Shown piece by piece: positions 55,301 to 64,000 of a DNA stretch of 64,000 nt. The notes under the pieces are model-generated. The model had not been told where the DNA came from and did not search any database. It worked only from the letters and a program-made list of their open reading frames with translations. The DNA lies in NCBI GenBank assembly GCA_019279435.1, contig JAAALK010000080.1, positions 89,363,653-89,427,652 of the forward strand, in the 5' to 3' direction. The position numbers were made by a program, and so were the translations under genes. The stretch's first letter is position 1; each line of letters starts with the position of its first letter. The DNA is from Zizania palustris. Taxonomy: Eukaryota; Streptophyta; Magnoliopsida; Poales; Poaceae.

Positions 55301-55961
55301 TGTACCATCTGGCATTGATGGCTTTGGCTGGAAACCGAAGGGCATATTCGTCTCGAAGTCGGAAGTTACTACTTCCGAAGGCCACCACTATCTTCTCACC
55401 TCCGGGGCCTACGGAGGTCTTGGGTTGGCACGAAGCTTGATGTAAATCTGCGAAGATTTCCGCTCTGCCTTCGCATCCTTCGGCTCGCAACGCCCACTCG
55501 AAGATAGAAAGGCGTGCTATCGTGTTCGGAGAGAGCTGGGGGAGAGTAATGTGGAATAAATCTAGTACCTCGGCCAGGAAGTCAACAGCCGGAAGTCCTA
55601 ATCCAGTTTCGAAGAAGGCTTCGAAGACAACCACTTCTCCGGTCCTTAGCGACGGAATAACTTCTTTCCCAGGTTTGCGAATCATGATCCCATAACTGAT
55701 TTTGCCTTCTATTGCGGCTGCGAGCGATTCCCTCTGGCAGGTTGAGGGCCCCAACTGATAGGACTGATTCACGTACTTCGTCGACGCTGGGAAGAGATCA
55801 TGAGGATCGTCGCGTTGAGGATTTCTCCCTGGCACCACCATCGCTGCCACTGCTGGTGTCGGAGTTGCCGTCGCTGATGTCACAACCGCCGCTGTTGCCG
55901 CAGCCTGCTGCCGAGCCAAGGCCGAAGCCGCTCCAGGAACCTTGAAACTGGTTTTTGCCAT
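52344..55961 (-). pseudogene. G4 antisense gene, five exons, with Transposase_28-type domain
   Basis: Exons on the minus strand: 55961-55044, 54974-54324, 54250-53814, 53740-52893, 52805-52344. Introns of 69, 73, 73 and 87 bp all start GT and end AG. Exon 1 (ATG 55959-55961, MAKTSFKVPGAASALARQQ) holds the PF04195-like stretch VVVFEAFFETGLGLPAVDFL, LPQLSPNTIARL, FEWALRAEGC and WYTDWILRWFYAEVG. Exon 2 has LGVPTPVEKEWRIKLVGTWE and a Lys-rich nuclear-signal-like segment; exon 3 is acidic; exon 4 is a coiled coil (LRLREEITTLQRNLNISEGR) ending NPQ; exon 5 has RPRFLVP-like and SPERLRTWAELQQEQKDF. Lesions: a slip near the end of exon 1, one near 53440, a TAA early in exon 5. Function unknown. Confidence 0.75.
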
Positions 55962-56066
55962 GGGATCGCACGGGTTGCTTCAGAGGAAAAACGAAGGCTA
56001 GGGTTTGTCTGATGGCTTGTTTGCACGAAAGCGGTGGAAAGGTACTCGAGAAGGGTTTGGGCCCTC

Positions 56067-56074
56067 TATTTATA
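56067..56074 (-). promoter_or_regulatory. Candidate TATA box of the G4 antisense gene
   Basis: TATAAATA on the minus strand, flanked by gggc and gagggccc, 106 bp upstream of the antisense ATG and between that ATG and the 3' LTR. G1 has a similar box in the same place. Confidence 0.6.
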
Positions 56075-56390
56075 GCCCAGACCACGATTTTTTACCGTTT
56101 ACATCTGTCGTTTTGCATTCATAACCGTTATTTTGTTGCGGAGTTATCGCATCGCGTAACTTCCGTTAGAAGGAAAAAGCCAACGGCTATTTCTTCCATG
56201 TCTAAAAAGGCTTTCGGGCTTTTCAAGTTACTTCTAAGATAGTTCGAATGTAACTTTCTTAGCAGTTGATTCGAAGTTTTACATCTCCACATATTTCGGA
56301 GGTGAATTAAATATGCTAACCCCTACGGATGATTATTTTTCCTGCGTATACTGCTCTCCTAACATTACAGATTTAACGGAGAAGCATATT

Positions 56391-56401
56391 TGAGGGGCTA
56401 C
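56391..56401 (+). other. G4 polypurine tract
   Basis: tgaggggctac directly precedes the 3' LTR; G1 has gaggggttac in the equivalent position. Confidence 0.7.
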
Positions 56402-56895
56402 TGTTGGGGGAAAATATTCCATCTTCAGGGTTATTGCAGTAACAGGAAAAAAGCCGGTGATTAAGTCAAAGGTTTCCAGCATATAACTCCGGGGATACAG
56501 TAGATCAAGTTCGAAGTATGGAGACAGACTCTAGTTCGGAGTATATCTTCGAACTTGGACTCTTTCGAGAGCTTCTTTGCCAGCTAAGATGGAAGACTTA
56601 TCTTCTTTCTCATTAGATTAGTCTTTTACCATTTTAGCCCTATTAAGGGTACCGAATAGTTTCCACTATGTCGGTTGTAATAGAGGTGTAAAAGGGTCTT
56701 TTCCTTAATATTTGGGCCTATAAATACCCCCGTTTTACCCTGTAATGAGGACCGGATACAAGTTATTCAATACACACTTCCAAACTATTTTAAGCTATTA
56801 TCCTTTCGGAGGCTTGGAATAGTTTACTTCGCAAACACTTCGTTTGTTAGTTTCTAATCTTTAGAAACCTGTTTGCGTAATCTTTTACGCCAACA
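56402..56895 (+). repeat. G4 3' LTR
   Basis: 494 bp, matching 48085-48579, followed by gccac and the resumption of C1 RT. Confidence 0.94.
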
Positions 56896-56900
56896 GCCAC

Positions 56901-58090
56901 TTCGAAGGGTTTTATGCTTTTTCAAATGGATGCCAAGAGTGTTTTTTGAACGGGTACATAGAGGAGGAGGTCTATGTTAGGCAGCCCCCCGGTTTTGAGA
57001 ACCCTAAGTTTCCTCGACATCCCAGTGCTTGGTATGACCGGTTGAAGAAGTTTTTGTTGGGGAAGGGCTTTTTGATGGGTTCTGTGGATAAAACTATTTT
57101 CTTGCTCACAGATGCCTCAGATTTCTTGGTTGCTCAGATTTACATTGATGATATTATTTTTGGTGGTACTACTAATGTGCTTGTGTCCAAGTTTTCTGAG
57201 TAGATGCACAGCGAGTTTGAGATGAGCCTCATGGGTGAGCTCAAGTACTTCCTAGGGCTCCAGATCAAGCATACCAAGGACGACATCTTCATCCACCAGA
57301 GTAAGTAAACAAGGGATATGTTAAAGAAATTCGACTTTGGTGGAGAGCTGAAGCCTCAGATGACCCCAATGGGTACATCTGGGGGCCTGGACAAGGACGA
57401 TAGTGGCGTCAAGGTCAATGAGAGAGAGTTTCGAGGGATGATCGGTTCGCTGCTGTACTTGACGGCGATGAGGCCAGACATTTAGTTTGCCGTGGGACTG
57501 TGTGCGTGTTTCCAGTCTTCACCACGTGCATCTCATTGGTAGGCTGTCAAGCGCATTTTCAGGTACCTTACCTATGCGCCCGATCTAGGTCTTTATTTTT
57601 CAGCATCATCATCTCTTGATTTATCTGGTTTTTCGGACGCTGACTTTGGTGGGTGCCGGTTGGATCGCAAGTCGACTTTCGGTACTTGCCAGTTTCTTGG
57701 TTTTTCTCTTGTCTCTTGGTCTTCTCAGAAATAGTCTGGAGTTGCACTTTTGACCACTGAGGCTGAGTATGTAGCTGCTGCTAGCTGCTGCTCACAATTT
57801 ATTTGGATGATTTCCACATTGTGAGACTTTGGGTTGTTCTTTCCTACCATAGTTCGTCTGTTTTGTGACAGCACCAGTGCGATTAGTCTAGGGAAAAACC
57901 ATTGTCTCCATTCAAAAACCAAACACATTGATGTGCGCTTTCACTTTCTGAGGGATCAATATGAGAAAGGTGTCATTGACCTTGTTCATGTTGATACCCA
58001 TCATCAGTTAGCTGACATTTTCACCAAACCCCTAGATCAGTCTAATTTTGAGTGTTTACGAGGGGATTTTGGTGTTGTGTATCCTTTTTA
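56901..58090 (+). pseudogene. C1 reverse transcriptase (rest) and RNase H
   Basis: The RT resumes SKGFMLFQMDAKSVF, with a frame change at about 56945, then NGYIEEEVYVRQPPGFENPK, a deletion around PSAWYDRLKKF, the catalytic IYIDDIIFGG at 57141-57152, and MGELKYFLGLQIK. Stops at about 57200 (SE*MHS), 57307, 57484 and 57541 interrupt it. RNase H motifs are present: SDADFGGCRLDRKSTFGTCQ, TEAEYVAAASCC, FCDSTSAISLG and TKHIDVRFHFLRD, ending DFGVVYPF at 58090. The family role is the same as for the C3 enzyme, but this copy is inactive. Confidence 0.85.
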
Positions 58091-58207
58091 GGATATTTTG
58101 AGTCAGTTTTCTTTCTTCTTACGCTTTTCTTGAGTCTTTCTGTGTGTTCATATCATGCATATTCACATATCACACTTTGAGCCTGCTTCTGTTATATGAT
58201 TGATCTG
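58091..58207 (+). other. C1 3' non-coding region, start
   Basis: 117 bp after RNase H that match, in inverse, the C2 region around 28090-28205. Its last bases, atctg (58203-58207), are the expected left TSD of G5. Confidence 0.8.
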
Positions 58208-58612
58208 TGTTGGGGGGAAAATACATCATCCTCAAGGTCACTTCAGTAACAAGACGAAGGCAATCTATTAAGCCGGTTTTGTACTGGGTCAAGTTCGAAG
58301 GATCAAAGCAGACTCTTGTTCGGAGTATAGCTTTGAGCGTCGACACTTCAGAGAACCTCCCTGCCAGCTAGGATGGAATACTTATCGGTTGTAATAGAGG
58401 GGTAAAAAGGTCTTTTCCTTAATATTTTCGCCTATAAATACCCCTCATTTTACCCTGTAATAAGGATCGAATACTGAGTTATTCAATACACATCTTCAAA
58501 CTGCTTTGAGCTATTATCCAATTCGTAGGCTTGAAATAGTTCACTTCACAAACACTTCGTTTGTTATTTTCTAATCTCTGAAAACCTGTTAGCGTAATCT
58601 TTTACGCCAACA
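58208..58612 (+). repeat. G5 5' LTR
   Basis: 405 bp, about 90 bp shorter than the G4 LTR because of an internal deletion near 58384, where gaatacttat meets cggttgtaat. TATA-like tataaata occurs at 58432-58439. Confidence 0.9.
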
Positions 58613-58614
58613 GT

Positions 58615-58632
58615 TGGTGCCGTCCGTGGGGA
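58615..58632 (+). other. G5 primer-binding site
   Basis: tggtgccgtccgtgggga, one base different from G4 (c to t at the fourth position), which could weaken priming. Confidence 0.85.
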
Positions 58633-58675
58633 ATCTTAGTTCAAAAAACTTCGTTCTCTACCAAGTTCTCAAACC

Positions 58676-59314
58676 ATGCCTCCCAACTGGAGTTCAGGTG
58701 GTAGTCCTACTCGGAGGTCCCCTCGGACCTCGGGAGTAAGATCTTCGAACACAGTCGAGGTCGGAGGACCTTCGGTAATTCCTCCACCTCAGACCCCCGA
58801 AGGGATTCCCCTTCCTCGAGCATACGGAGTTCTTCCTCTAACTCCATCTATACTTCGGCCAGCCGGAGTCCCTTCTCCAGTTCCGATTCCGCTTTGAACT
58901 GACACGTACAGTTCTCAAGACCCGAAAGGTCTTTCCAGAGGAGATGAAGATGGTCTTGGTGACATGGCAGCCCAAATGGCCAGTCTCCAAGCTGAAGTGG
59001 CGAGGTGGCGGCAAGAAGCCGCAGATAGGCTTCGTTCTCAGGCCACCCCGGTCATTTCCGAAGTGCCCCAAGACGACGAACTTCCTTATCCCGAAGCCCC
59101 AGAGAATGCTTCCTTCGATAGCGAGTTCCGCTGCATCCTGAGCTACAGAAAGTGTGCTTCGACCCTAAATTTAAAACTTCAAAGCTCTGCAAGTATTCCG
59201 GAGACGAGGTCCCCGGGGAGTTCTCCCGTTCTTATGCTCTAGCAATTGAGGCCAGTGGACGAGTGCGAGACACCATGGCCAAGTGTTTCCCTATTGCTCT
59301 CGAAGGGGTGGCTT
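58676..59314 (+). pseudogene. G5 gag, truncated
   Basis: The ATG at 58676 opens MPPNWSSGGSPTRRSPRTSG and the Pro-rich region, with a TGA at about 58895 (from a CGA-like codon). The capsid begins MAAQMASLQAEVARWRQEA, shifts near 59125, and continues SRSYALAIEASGRVRDTMAK to GVAL at 59314. There it is joined to RT sequence. The capsid core, zinc knuckle, protease and first RT motifs (about 1.8 kb in G4) are missing. Confidence 0.85.
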
Positions 59315-60793
59315 TGCTAAGGCAGAAGTGGAAAAGTTGCTGAAGGCTGGGATTATCAGAGAAGTAGCTCATACGGAGTGGCTAGCCAACCCAGTCTTCA
59401 TCAGGAAGAAATCTTCTAGGAAGTGGCGCATGTGTATTGACTTTACATCCTTGAATAAAGCATGCCCCCGTGACCCCTATCCCATGCCCCGAATTGATCA
59501 ATTAGTTGACTCCACTGCTGGTTCGGAGTTATTAAGCTTCCTCGACGCGTATTCTGGCTATCATCAAATCTGGTTAAAGCGCGAAGATGAAATCAAAACA
59601 AGCTTTGTAACTCCTTTAGGAGTGTGCTGCTATGTAAGAATGCCTTTCAGCTTAAGAAATACTGGGGCAACTTTTCGAGGTTAATTGCTAAAGCTCTAGG
59701 TCATCAAATAGGCCGCAATGTAGAATCCTATATGGATGACATTGTAATAAAGAGTGCTCTAAATCACCAACATGGCCTAGACTTAGCAGAAACGTTCAAT
59801 AGCCTTCAGGCATGTGGAGTCCGTCTTAACCGCGAAAAATGTATCTTCGGGGCTCAGGCTGGAAAATTGTTAGGGTATCTAGTTTCAAGCAGAGGGATCA
59901 AAGCTAGCCCTACTCAAATAACTGTGTTACAAAGGATGGCTCCTCCGGAAAATTTAAAGCAGGTGCAAAAGCTAACTGGCCGCCTAGCAGCACTTAGCAG
60001 GTTCCTAGCAAGGTCTGCGGAGAGATGTTTGCCCATTTTCAAAGCATTGAAAGGGTCTGAAGATTTTGCATGGACACCAGAGTGTCAAAAGAGTTTTGAT
60101 GATATTAAGAATTATCTCAGTAATCTCGCTACACTCACGGTGCCTATTGCGGACGAAACCCTACTCCTCTACCTTGCAGCTACTGGCTCTGCTATTAGTG
60201 CAGTCCTTGTCAGAGAAGTTGATTTCAACGGGAAGTTGGTACAAAATCCAGTCTATTTTGTATCCGAAGCATTGTCTGGATCAAAAACAAGATATTCTGA
60301 CCTTGAGAAGTTCACCTATGCTTTGATAATGGCTTCGAGGAAATTGAGGCATTATTTCTTAGCACATAATGTGATTGTATCAACTTCGTATCTCTTAGGA
60401 GATATGCTCCGACGCAAGGATTCTATAGGAAGAATTGGGAAATGGGCTGTTGAATTAGCACCCTTCGGCATCTCCTTCGTAGCAAGGACAGCAATCAAGT
60501 CACAGGTGTTGGCAGATTTTATGGCGGAATGGACTGCCTCCGCAGTATGGGCTCCAGAGAAACCAAATGAAGGAATTTGGACTATATACTCCGATGGAGC
60601 TTTCCAAGCATCTGGAGCAGGTGTCGGAGCAGTAATAATTTTGCCTTCGGGGCAAAGAGCAATGTACTCCACAAGGATCAACTTTAAGTCCACCAATAAT
60701 ACAGCGGAGTATGAAGGAATTTTGTTAGGACTGCGAAAGGCGCGTGCTTTGGGCCTACAAGAGTTGTTATTAAAAAATATTCTCAAATTGTAG
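59315..60793 (+). pseudogene. G5 reverse transcriptase and RNase H
   Basis: RT starts within the fingers (AEVEKLLKAGIIREVAHTEW) and continues RKWRMCIDFTSLNKACPRD, PMPRIDQLVDSTAGSELLSF, FVTPLGVCCYVRMPFSLRNT. One base is lost near 59670, after which a 389-codon frame runs on with SYMDDIV near 59735, LGYLVSSRGIKASPTQITVL, and the RT-linked RNase H (YSDLEKFTYALIMASRKLRH). A second RNase H domain follows (GIWTIYSDGAFQASGAGVGA, NNTAEYEGILLGLRKARALG) to a TAG at 60791-60793. The two RNase H domains support a Tat-lineage assignment. The catalytic RT aspartates are present, but the N-terminal part is missing. Confidence 0.86.
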
Positions 60794-62263
60794 TAGGGCA
60801 CATTGATAAAAGTTTTCAAGTTCGTCACCTGCAGCTTGCAATGTATTTGGAAGAGATCCGTAAGATTGAAGCAACATTTAAAGGGATTTCCATCCAAAGT
60901 ATACCAAGAGCTGAAAATATGCAAGCAGATACCTTAGCTAAAGCTGCGGCCGGAGCTATGGACATTCCGGAAGAGTTTTTTACGAAGAGCTTAGTTCACC
61001 TTCGGTGCCATAGATCCCTTCTGCGGAAGTTATTTGCATTCCAAGTACCGATTGGCGGAGTTCAATTATGGAATTGTTGCAAGGTGAAGCAAATTTACCT
61101 AAAGGGCCACAACTTTCGAGGTTAAAGCTCAGAGTTCGAAATTATCATATAATCAACGGTATTCTCTACAAGGCCAGAGTATGTTCCCCTCTGCTCCGAT
61201 GTATATCTCAAGCCGAAGGTCAAGAGATGCTACGAGAAATTCATGAAGGCCTTTGTGGTAGCAATCTAGCACCTCAGTCTTTGGCAGGAAAAACACTTCA
61301 CCAGGGGCTTTACTGGCCTACAATAGTAGTTGATGCGGAGAGCCTAGTCCGCACGTGCCAGTGTTGTCAATGGATGGGAAGAAGAAGTCATCGTCCGCCA
61401 ACAACTCTTCAAGTCATTGCCCCAGTTTGGCCTATGGCCAGATGGGGCATGGACCTTATTGGCCCCTTTTTAGTAGCAAAAGGAAATCTGAAATTCGTAG
61501 TGCTAGCAATTGAGTATTTTTCTAAGTCGGTCGAAGCAGAACCCCTCATATCTATCACTTCGAATAATGTACAAAAATTTTTCTAGAAAAGTATTATATG
61601 CAGGTTCGAAGTACCTCGACAGCTCACAGTTGACAATGGGACACAGTTTGATGCAGAGCCCTTCAGGAAGTTTTGCGAAGATCTTGGCATACAAATATGC
61701 TTTGCTACTGTGCGCCATCCTCGGTCTAACGGAGCTGTATAAAGAGCCAATGGTAATATCTTGTTAGGGTTGAATTGAAGAATAGTAGGGTTGACAAAAG
61801 GGTTGTGGACCGAAGAGCTCCCGAAGATCTTATGGTCCATTCGGACCACCCAAACAAGGTCCACATTTTAACTCCTTTCAGACTATTATTCGGAGACGAA
61901 GCTATGACGCCAACGAAGCTTAAATGAGGATCTCTTCGCAGCACCGAACCTGAAATAGAAGGAGAAAGACAAGCTTCGCTTGATTTAACAAAAGAAACAA
62001 GACTTCGAGTTGTCGCCAATCTATCGAAATATCAGCAGCAAACGAAGACTTTGTTTGACCCGAAGGTTAAGCTTAACGAACTTAACCCAGGTCATCTAGT
62101 TTTGCGAAGCATTATAGCACCAGGGAAATTAGGAAATAAGTGGGAAGGTCCATACATTATTCTCCGTTCAGAACGCCCTGGTTCTTTCAAGCTAGCTAAT
62201 TTAGAAGGCAAAGCGTTAAAGCATGCCTGGCATGCGGAGCACTTAAAGCGATATTTTGCATAG
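60794..62263 (+). pseudogene. G5 RNase H tail and integrase
   Basis: The RNase H tail reads RHLQLAMYLEEIRKIEATFK and AENMQADTLAKAAAG. Integrase starts near 61120: zinc domain MLREIHEGLCGSNLAPQSLAG ... CQCCQWMG, catalytic Asp in GMDLIGPFLVAKG and Asp in LTVDNGTQFD. The position of the third acid is GAV followed by a stop in place of Glu (about 61738), so the DDE triad is broken. More stops and a frame change lie at 61586, 61780 and 61870-62050. The C-terminal domain is clear at 62051-62263: FDPKVKLNELNPGHLVLRSI ... EHLKRYFA. No chromodomain is present. Confidence 0.85.
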
Positions 62264-62420
62264 GGGCTCCTTATAATCATTTGTAAACACCTTCTGAATT
62301 AATAAAGTTCATGGTCAGATAATGCCTACCTCTCAAACACTTTCTACTTCTAGTGGACGCACTGGAAGAACGAAGTTGGTTGTGAGGGAAGTGTTATTCA
62401 TTTGAACCAATTTTGCGGAC

Positions 62421-62854
62421 TTCGAACCACTGGTTCGAAGCTTCCGACGCGGTGGGAATTTCACTGAAAAACGGATTCCAAGCCACTAGCTTGAAAGCAT
62501 CCATAAAAAGAGTCCAAGGAGAACAAATGATGCGGATTCCAGGCTCCAGCCTAAAAGCATCCGTAAAAAGAGTCCAAGGAGACCACTGCGAATTCCGAAC
62601 CACTGGTTTGATAGCATTCGCAAAAAGAGCCGGAGGAGGCGAACCAAAACAGAGTTTGAGCTGATAAGCTTTGAATATCTGTAGAAAGAGTCCAAAGTGA
62701 CCAATCGTTTTGGATGCTAAGGTATCCGGAAAATTAGTCCAAAGTGACTACTTTCAAACAAAAGGTACTAAGTTACCAGTTTGCAGACTCCAAGTAGTCG
62801 AAGACATTTTGTGAGATTTTAATCAATCTCTAAGTTGCTAAGGGGCTCTGAGCC
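62421..62854. repeat. G5 hairpin array
   Basis: The same order of hairpins as G4: ttcgaaccactggttcgaa (62421-62439), caagccactagcttg (62479-62493), aggctccagcct (62541-62552), cgaaccactggtttg (62596-62610), agctgataagct (62659-62670), ggatgctaaggtatcc (62712-62727), ggtactaagttacc (about 62764-62777), gactccaagtagtc (62786-62799), ggctctgagcc (62844-62854). Spacer words aaaaagagtccaagga recur between them. It lies between integrase and the antisense gene. Confidence 0.85.
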
Positions 62855-62999
62855 TCCAAAATTATACTCCTAAGTCATTTTTTCTTTGTGCCTAACCATC
62901 TTCGACAAAATAGAAGTTGCTTACGCCCAAAGAGGGGCTGGGAAGTAGGGAGACAATTTTAATATCTTAATCTTTATCATTCGAACAGATTACATTACA

Positions 63000-64000
63000 T
63001 TACGAAAAATCTGTGTCTATACCAAGAAGAAAACGAAGACCCCTTCGATCTCTAGAGCTACCGCTAAAGCCATAAAGGCTAGTTCCGGAGCCGGGAGTCC
63101 TGATAACTTTACGTTTAATTCTTCTCCCTCCCCTCGAAGCTCGAAAATCTTTTTGTTCTTGCTGGAGTTTAGCCCAAGTTCGAAGTCGCTCGGGGCTTCT
63201 CTCCCAACTTCGAAGTTCTTCAGGGTTCTTTCTTCGTTCTTCAGCAGTACTCTCTTCTTTGGACCATTCAACGTCTTCAGAAGATAAGGTTTCCAAGTTA
63301 ACTTCTTTTTCTTCCTCTTTAATATAAGATAATATATCTTTGTGTATTTTGGGCGCAATTGCACCAGAGCTTTCTCGAGGAATCAAAAATCGAGGTCGTT
63401 TGTGAAGTTTTAGAAGGTCAAAGGTAGACCATAGCAGGTGAAGTTCTTCGGTAACATTTAATACTTCGAGATCATCCATACGAGGTTGAGAAGCCTAAAA
63501 ACATTTTCAAATAAGTCTTCATTCATAACAGATGAAAGCATAAATTTTTACATGTTTGGACCCCTAAACAAAACTAAACCTGCGGGCATGGCGGAGGTTG
63601 GCTGCTCGAAGCTTGCGATCGAGCTTGCTTCTGGCGAAGCCCTTCATCAATCCAAGCCTTGATCGCCGTTCAACCTTCGGCTCTCCGTGACGCTTGGAAG
63701 GCTTGCCAGGCTGCGGCCACATCTTCAGAAGGGTTTAACAGCTGGTTGTCGTCAAAGGTAATAGGAGCCGCCCCCAAGTCTGGTGCTACTGATAGCCCTA
63801 GATCTTCGTAGTAACGAAGTATTCCGAGAGCGGATACTTGGCCGAAGAGTTCTCCATACCGAATACTAACTGTCTTCATCATCTTCGCTGCTCCTTGGAT
63901 CATCTTCAATCGTCACAGCAAGGGGACGTTGTCAGTCGAAGATAGTGTCCAAGATGTACCGAAGTACTCTAAGACACCTAAAAGGTTATCCATGACCTTT
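63000..64000 (-). pseudogene. G5 antisense gene, exon 5 and part of exon 4
   Basis: Exon 5 is 63494-63000 (LEVLNVTEELHLLWSTFDLL, SWERSPERLRTWAKLQQEQK, RFLLGIDTDFS, TAA at 63000-63002). Intron 4 is 63579-63495 (85 bp, starts GTTTAG, ends TTTTAG). Exon 4 runs from 63580 to the window edge and reads RYGELFGQVSALGILRYYED, APITFDDNQLLNPSEDVAAA, with a TGA near 63670 (RAEG*TA, where G4 has arginine). Exon 5 is intact here, whereas G4 has a TAA at its start. Exons 1-3 would lie beyond the window. Confidence 0.78.

Larger units (their letters stand above)
48085..56895 (+). mobile_element. Ty3/gypsy retrotransposon G4, both LTRs, inserted in C1 RT
   Basis: 8811 bp, with LTRs of 495 and 494 bp, TSD gccgc (48080-48084) and gccac (56896-56900). 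Order: 5' LTR, PBS, gag, protease, RT (truncated), hairpin array, antisense gene on the minus strand, PPT, 3' LTR. RNase H and integrase are deleted. LTRs differ at about 3% of positions by eye. Removing the element and one TSD copy restores the C1 RT frame (ILLVCATSKGF), which confirms the boundaries. Confidence 0.94.
9966..64000 (+). mobile_element. Ty1/copia retrotransposon C1, host of the nested insertions; 3' end outside window
   Basis: Segments belonging to C1 are 9966-12645 (5' LTR, PBS, start of gag), 45635-48084 (rest of gag, protease, a little RT), and 56901-58207 (RT, RNase H, start of the 3' non-coding region). G1, G4 and G5 occupy the rest. The 3' LTR is not in the window. Reading across each junction, after removing one TSD copy, restores the expected protein order. 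C1 lacks integrase and the first part of RT through an internal deletion near 48003. It resembles the SIRE/Maximus lineage in its long LTR and long gag. Confidence 0.88.
58208..64000 (+). mobile_element. Ty3/gypsy retrotransposon G5, 3' end outside window
   Basis: Order: 5' LTR, PBS, gag (truncated), RT, RNase H, integrase, hairpin array, and antisense gene running in from the right edge. It belongs to the G2-G4 family. The end of gag, all of protease and the start of RT are missing through a deletion at 59314. G5 is the only copy in the window of this LTR family that still has RNase H and integrase. Confidence 0.9.

Noticed and set aside
1..64000. CRISPR arrays, rRNA, bacterial-type operons, centromeric satellite
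   Set aside because: The only regular repeats are the retrotransposon arrays at 39139-39352, 51755-52188 and 62421-62854; none has the form of a CRISPR array or a long satellite, and the content is eukaryotic.

Overview
The window looks like intergenic heterochromatin from a plant nuclear genome, most likely a monocot and probably a grass. It contains no convincing host gene. Nearly everything is transposable-element sequence: Ty1/copia elements whose primer sites start TGGTATCAGAGC and whose long LTRs resemble the SIRE/Maximus lineage; Ty3/gypsy elements of Tat-like type with no visible chromodomain and an antisense gene between integrase and 3' LTR; and two short CACTA transposons. Lineage names are inferred from architecture and protein motifs, not from a database search.

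The window is a nest of insertions, most of them supported by target-site duplications (TSDs). I label the elements G1-G5 (gypsy) and C1-C3 (copia). G2 (1-3562, minus) ends in a degraded gypsy gag relic. Next come a CACTA element (5034-6233) sitting in one arm of an older inverted repeat, a copia LTR relic from about 6402, and a second CACTA element (8000-9557) with a broken transposase fragment. From 9966 to beyond the window runs copia C1. Its gag is split by gypsy G1 (12646-45634, TSD ctatc). G1 in turn holds copia C2 (14383-32590, TSD acagt/acggt), whose 3' LTR is split by copia C3 (15271-26186, TSD gaagg). G1 also holds an unrelated LTR (34359-35306), a 100-N gap and part of gypsy G3 (to 37861). 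The remaining pol of C1 is split by gypsy G4 (48085-56895, TSD gccgc/gccac), and gypsy G5 (58208 to the edge) lies just after its RNase H.

G2, G3, G4 and G5 share one LTR family (TGTTGGGGG...CGCCAACA). G1 has a different LTR but related proteins. G1, G4 and G5 carry an antisense gene whose gag-pol-opposed reading frame is interrupted by short GT-AG introns at matching places. In G1 and G4 a TATA-like box lies about 105-135 bp upstream of its ATG. The sense pol and the antisense gene converge on a short region that in all three elements holds an array of small hairpins. Between G4 and G5 several stems differ by compensating base changes.

Most coding regions are broken. C2 has lost all of pol, C1 has protease joined to reverse transcriptase, G4 lost everything from mid-RT through integrase, and G5 joins gag to RT. 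C3 has very similar LTRs yet broken reading frames. The antisense spliced gene and the covarying hairpin array are the two observations I would follow up first.
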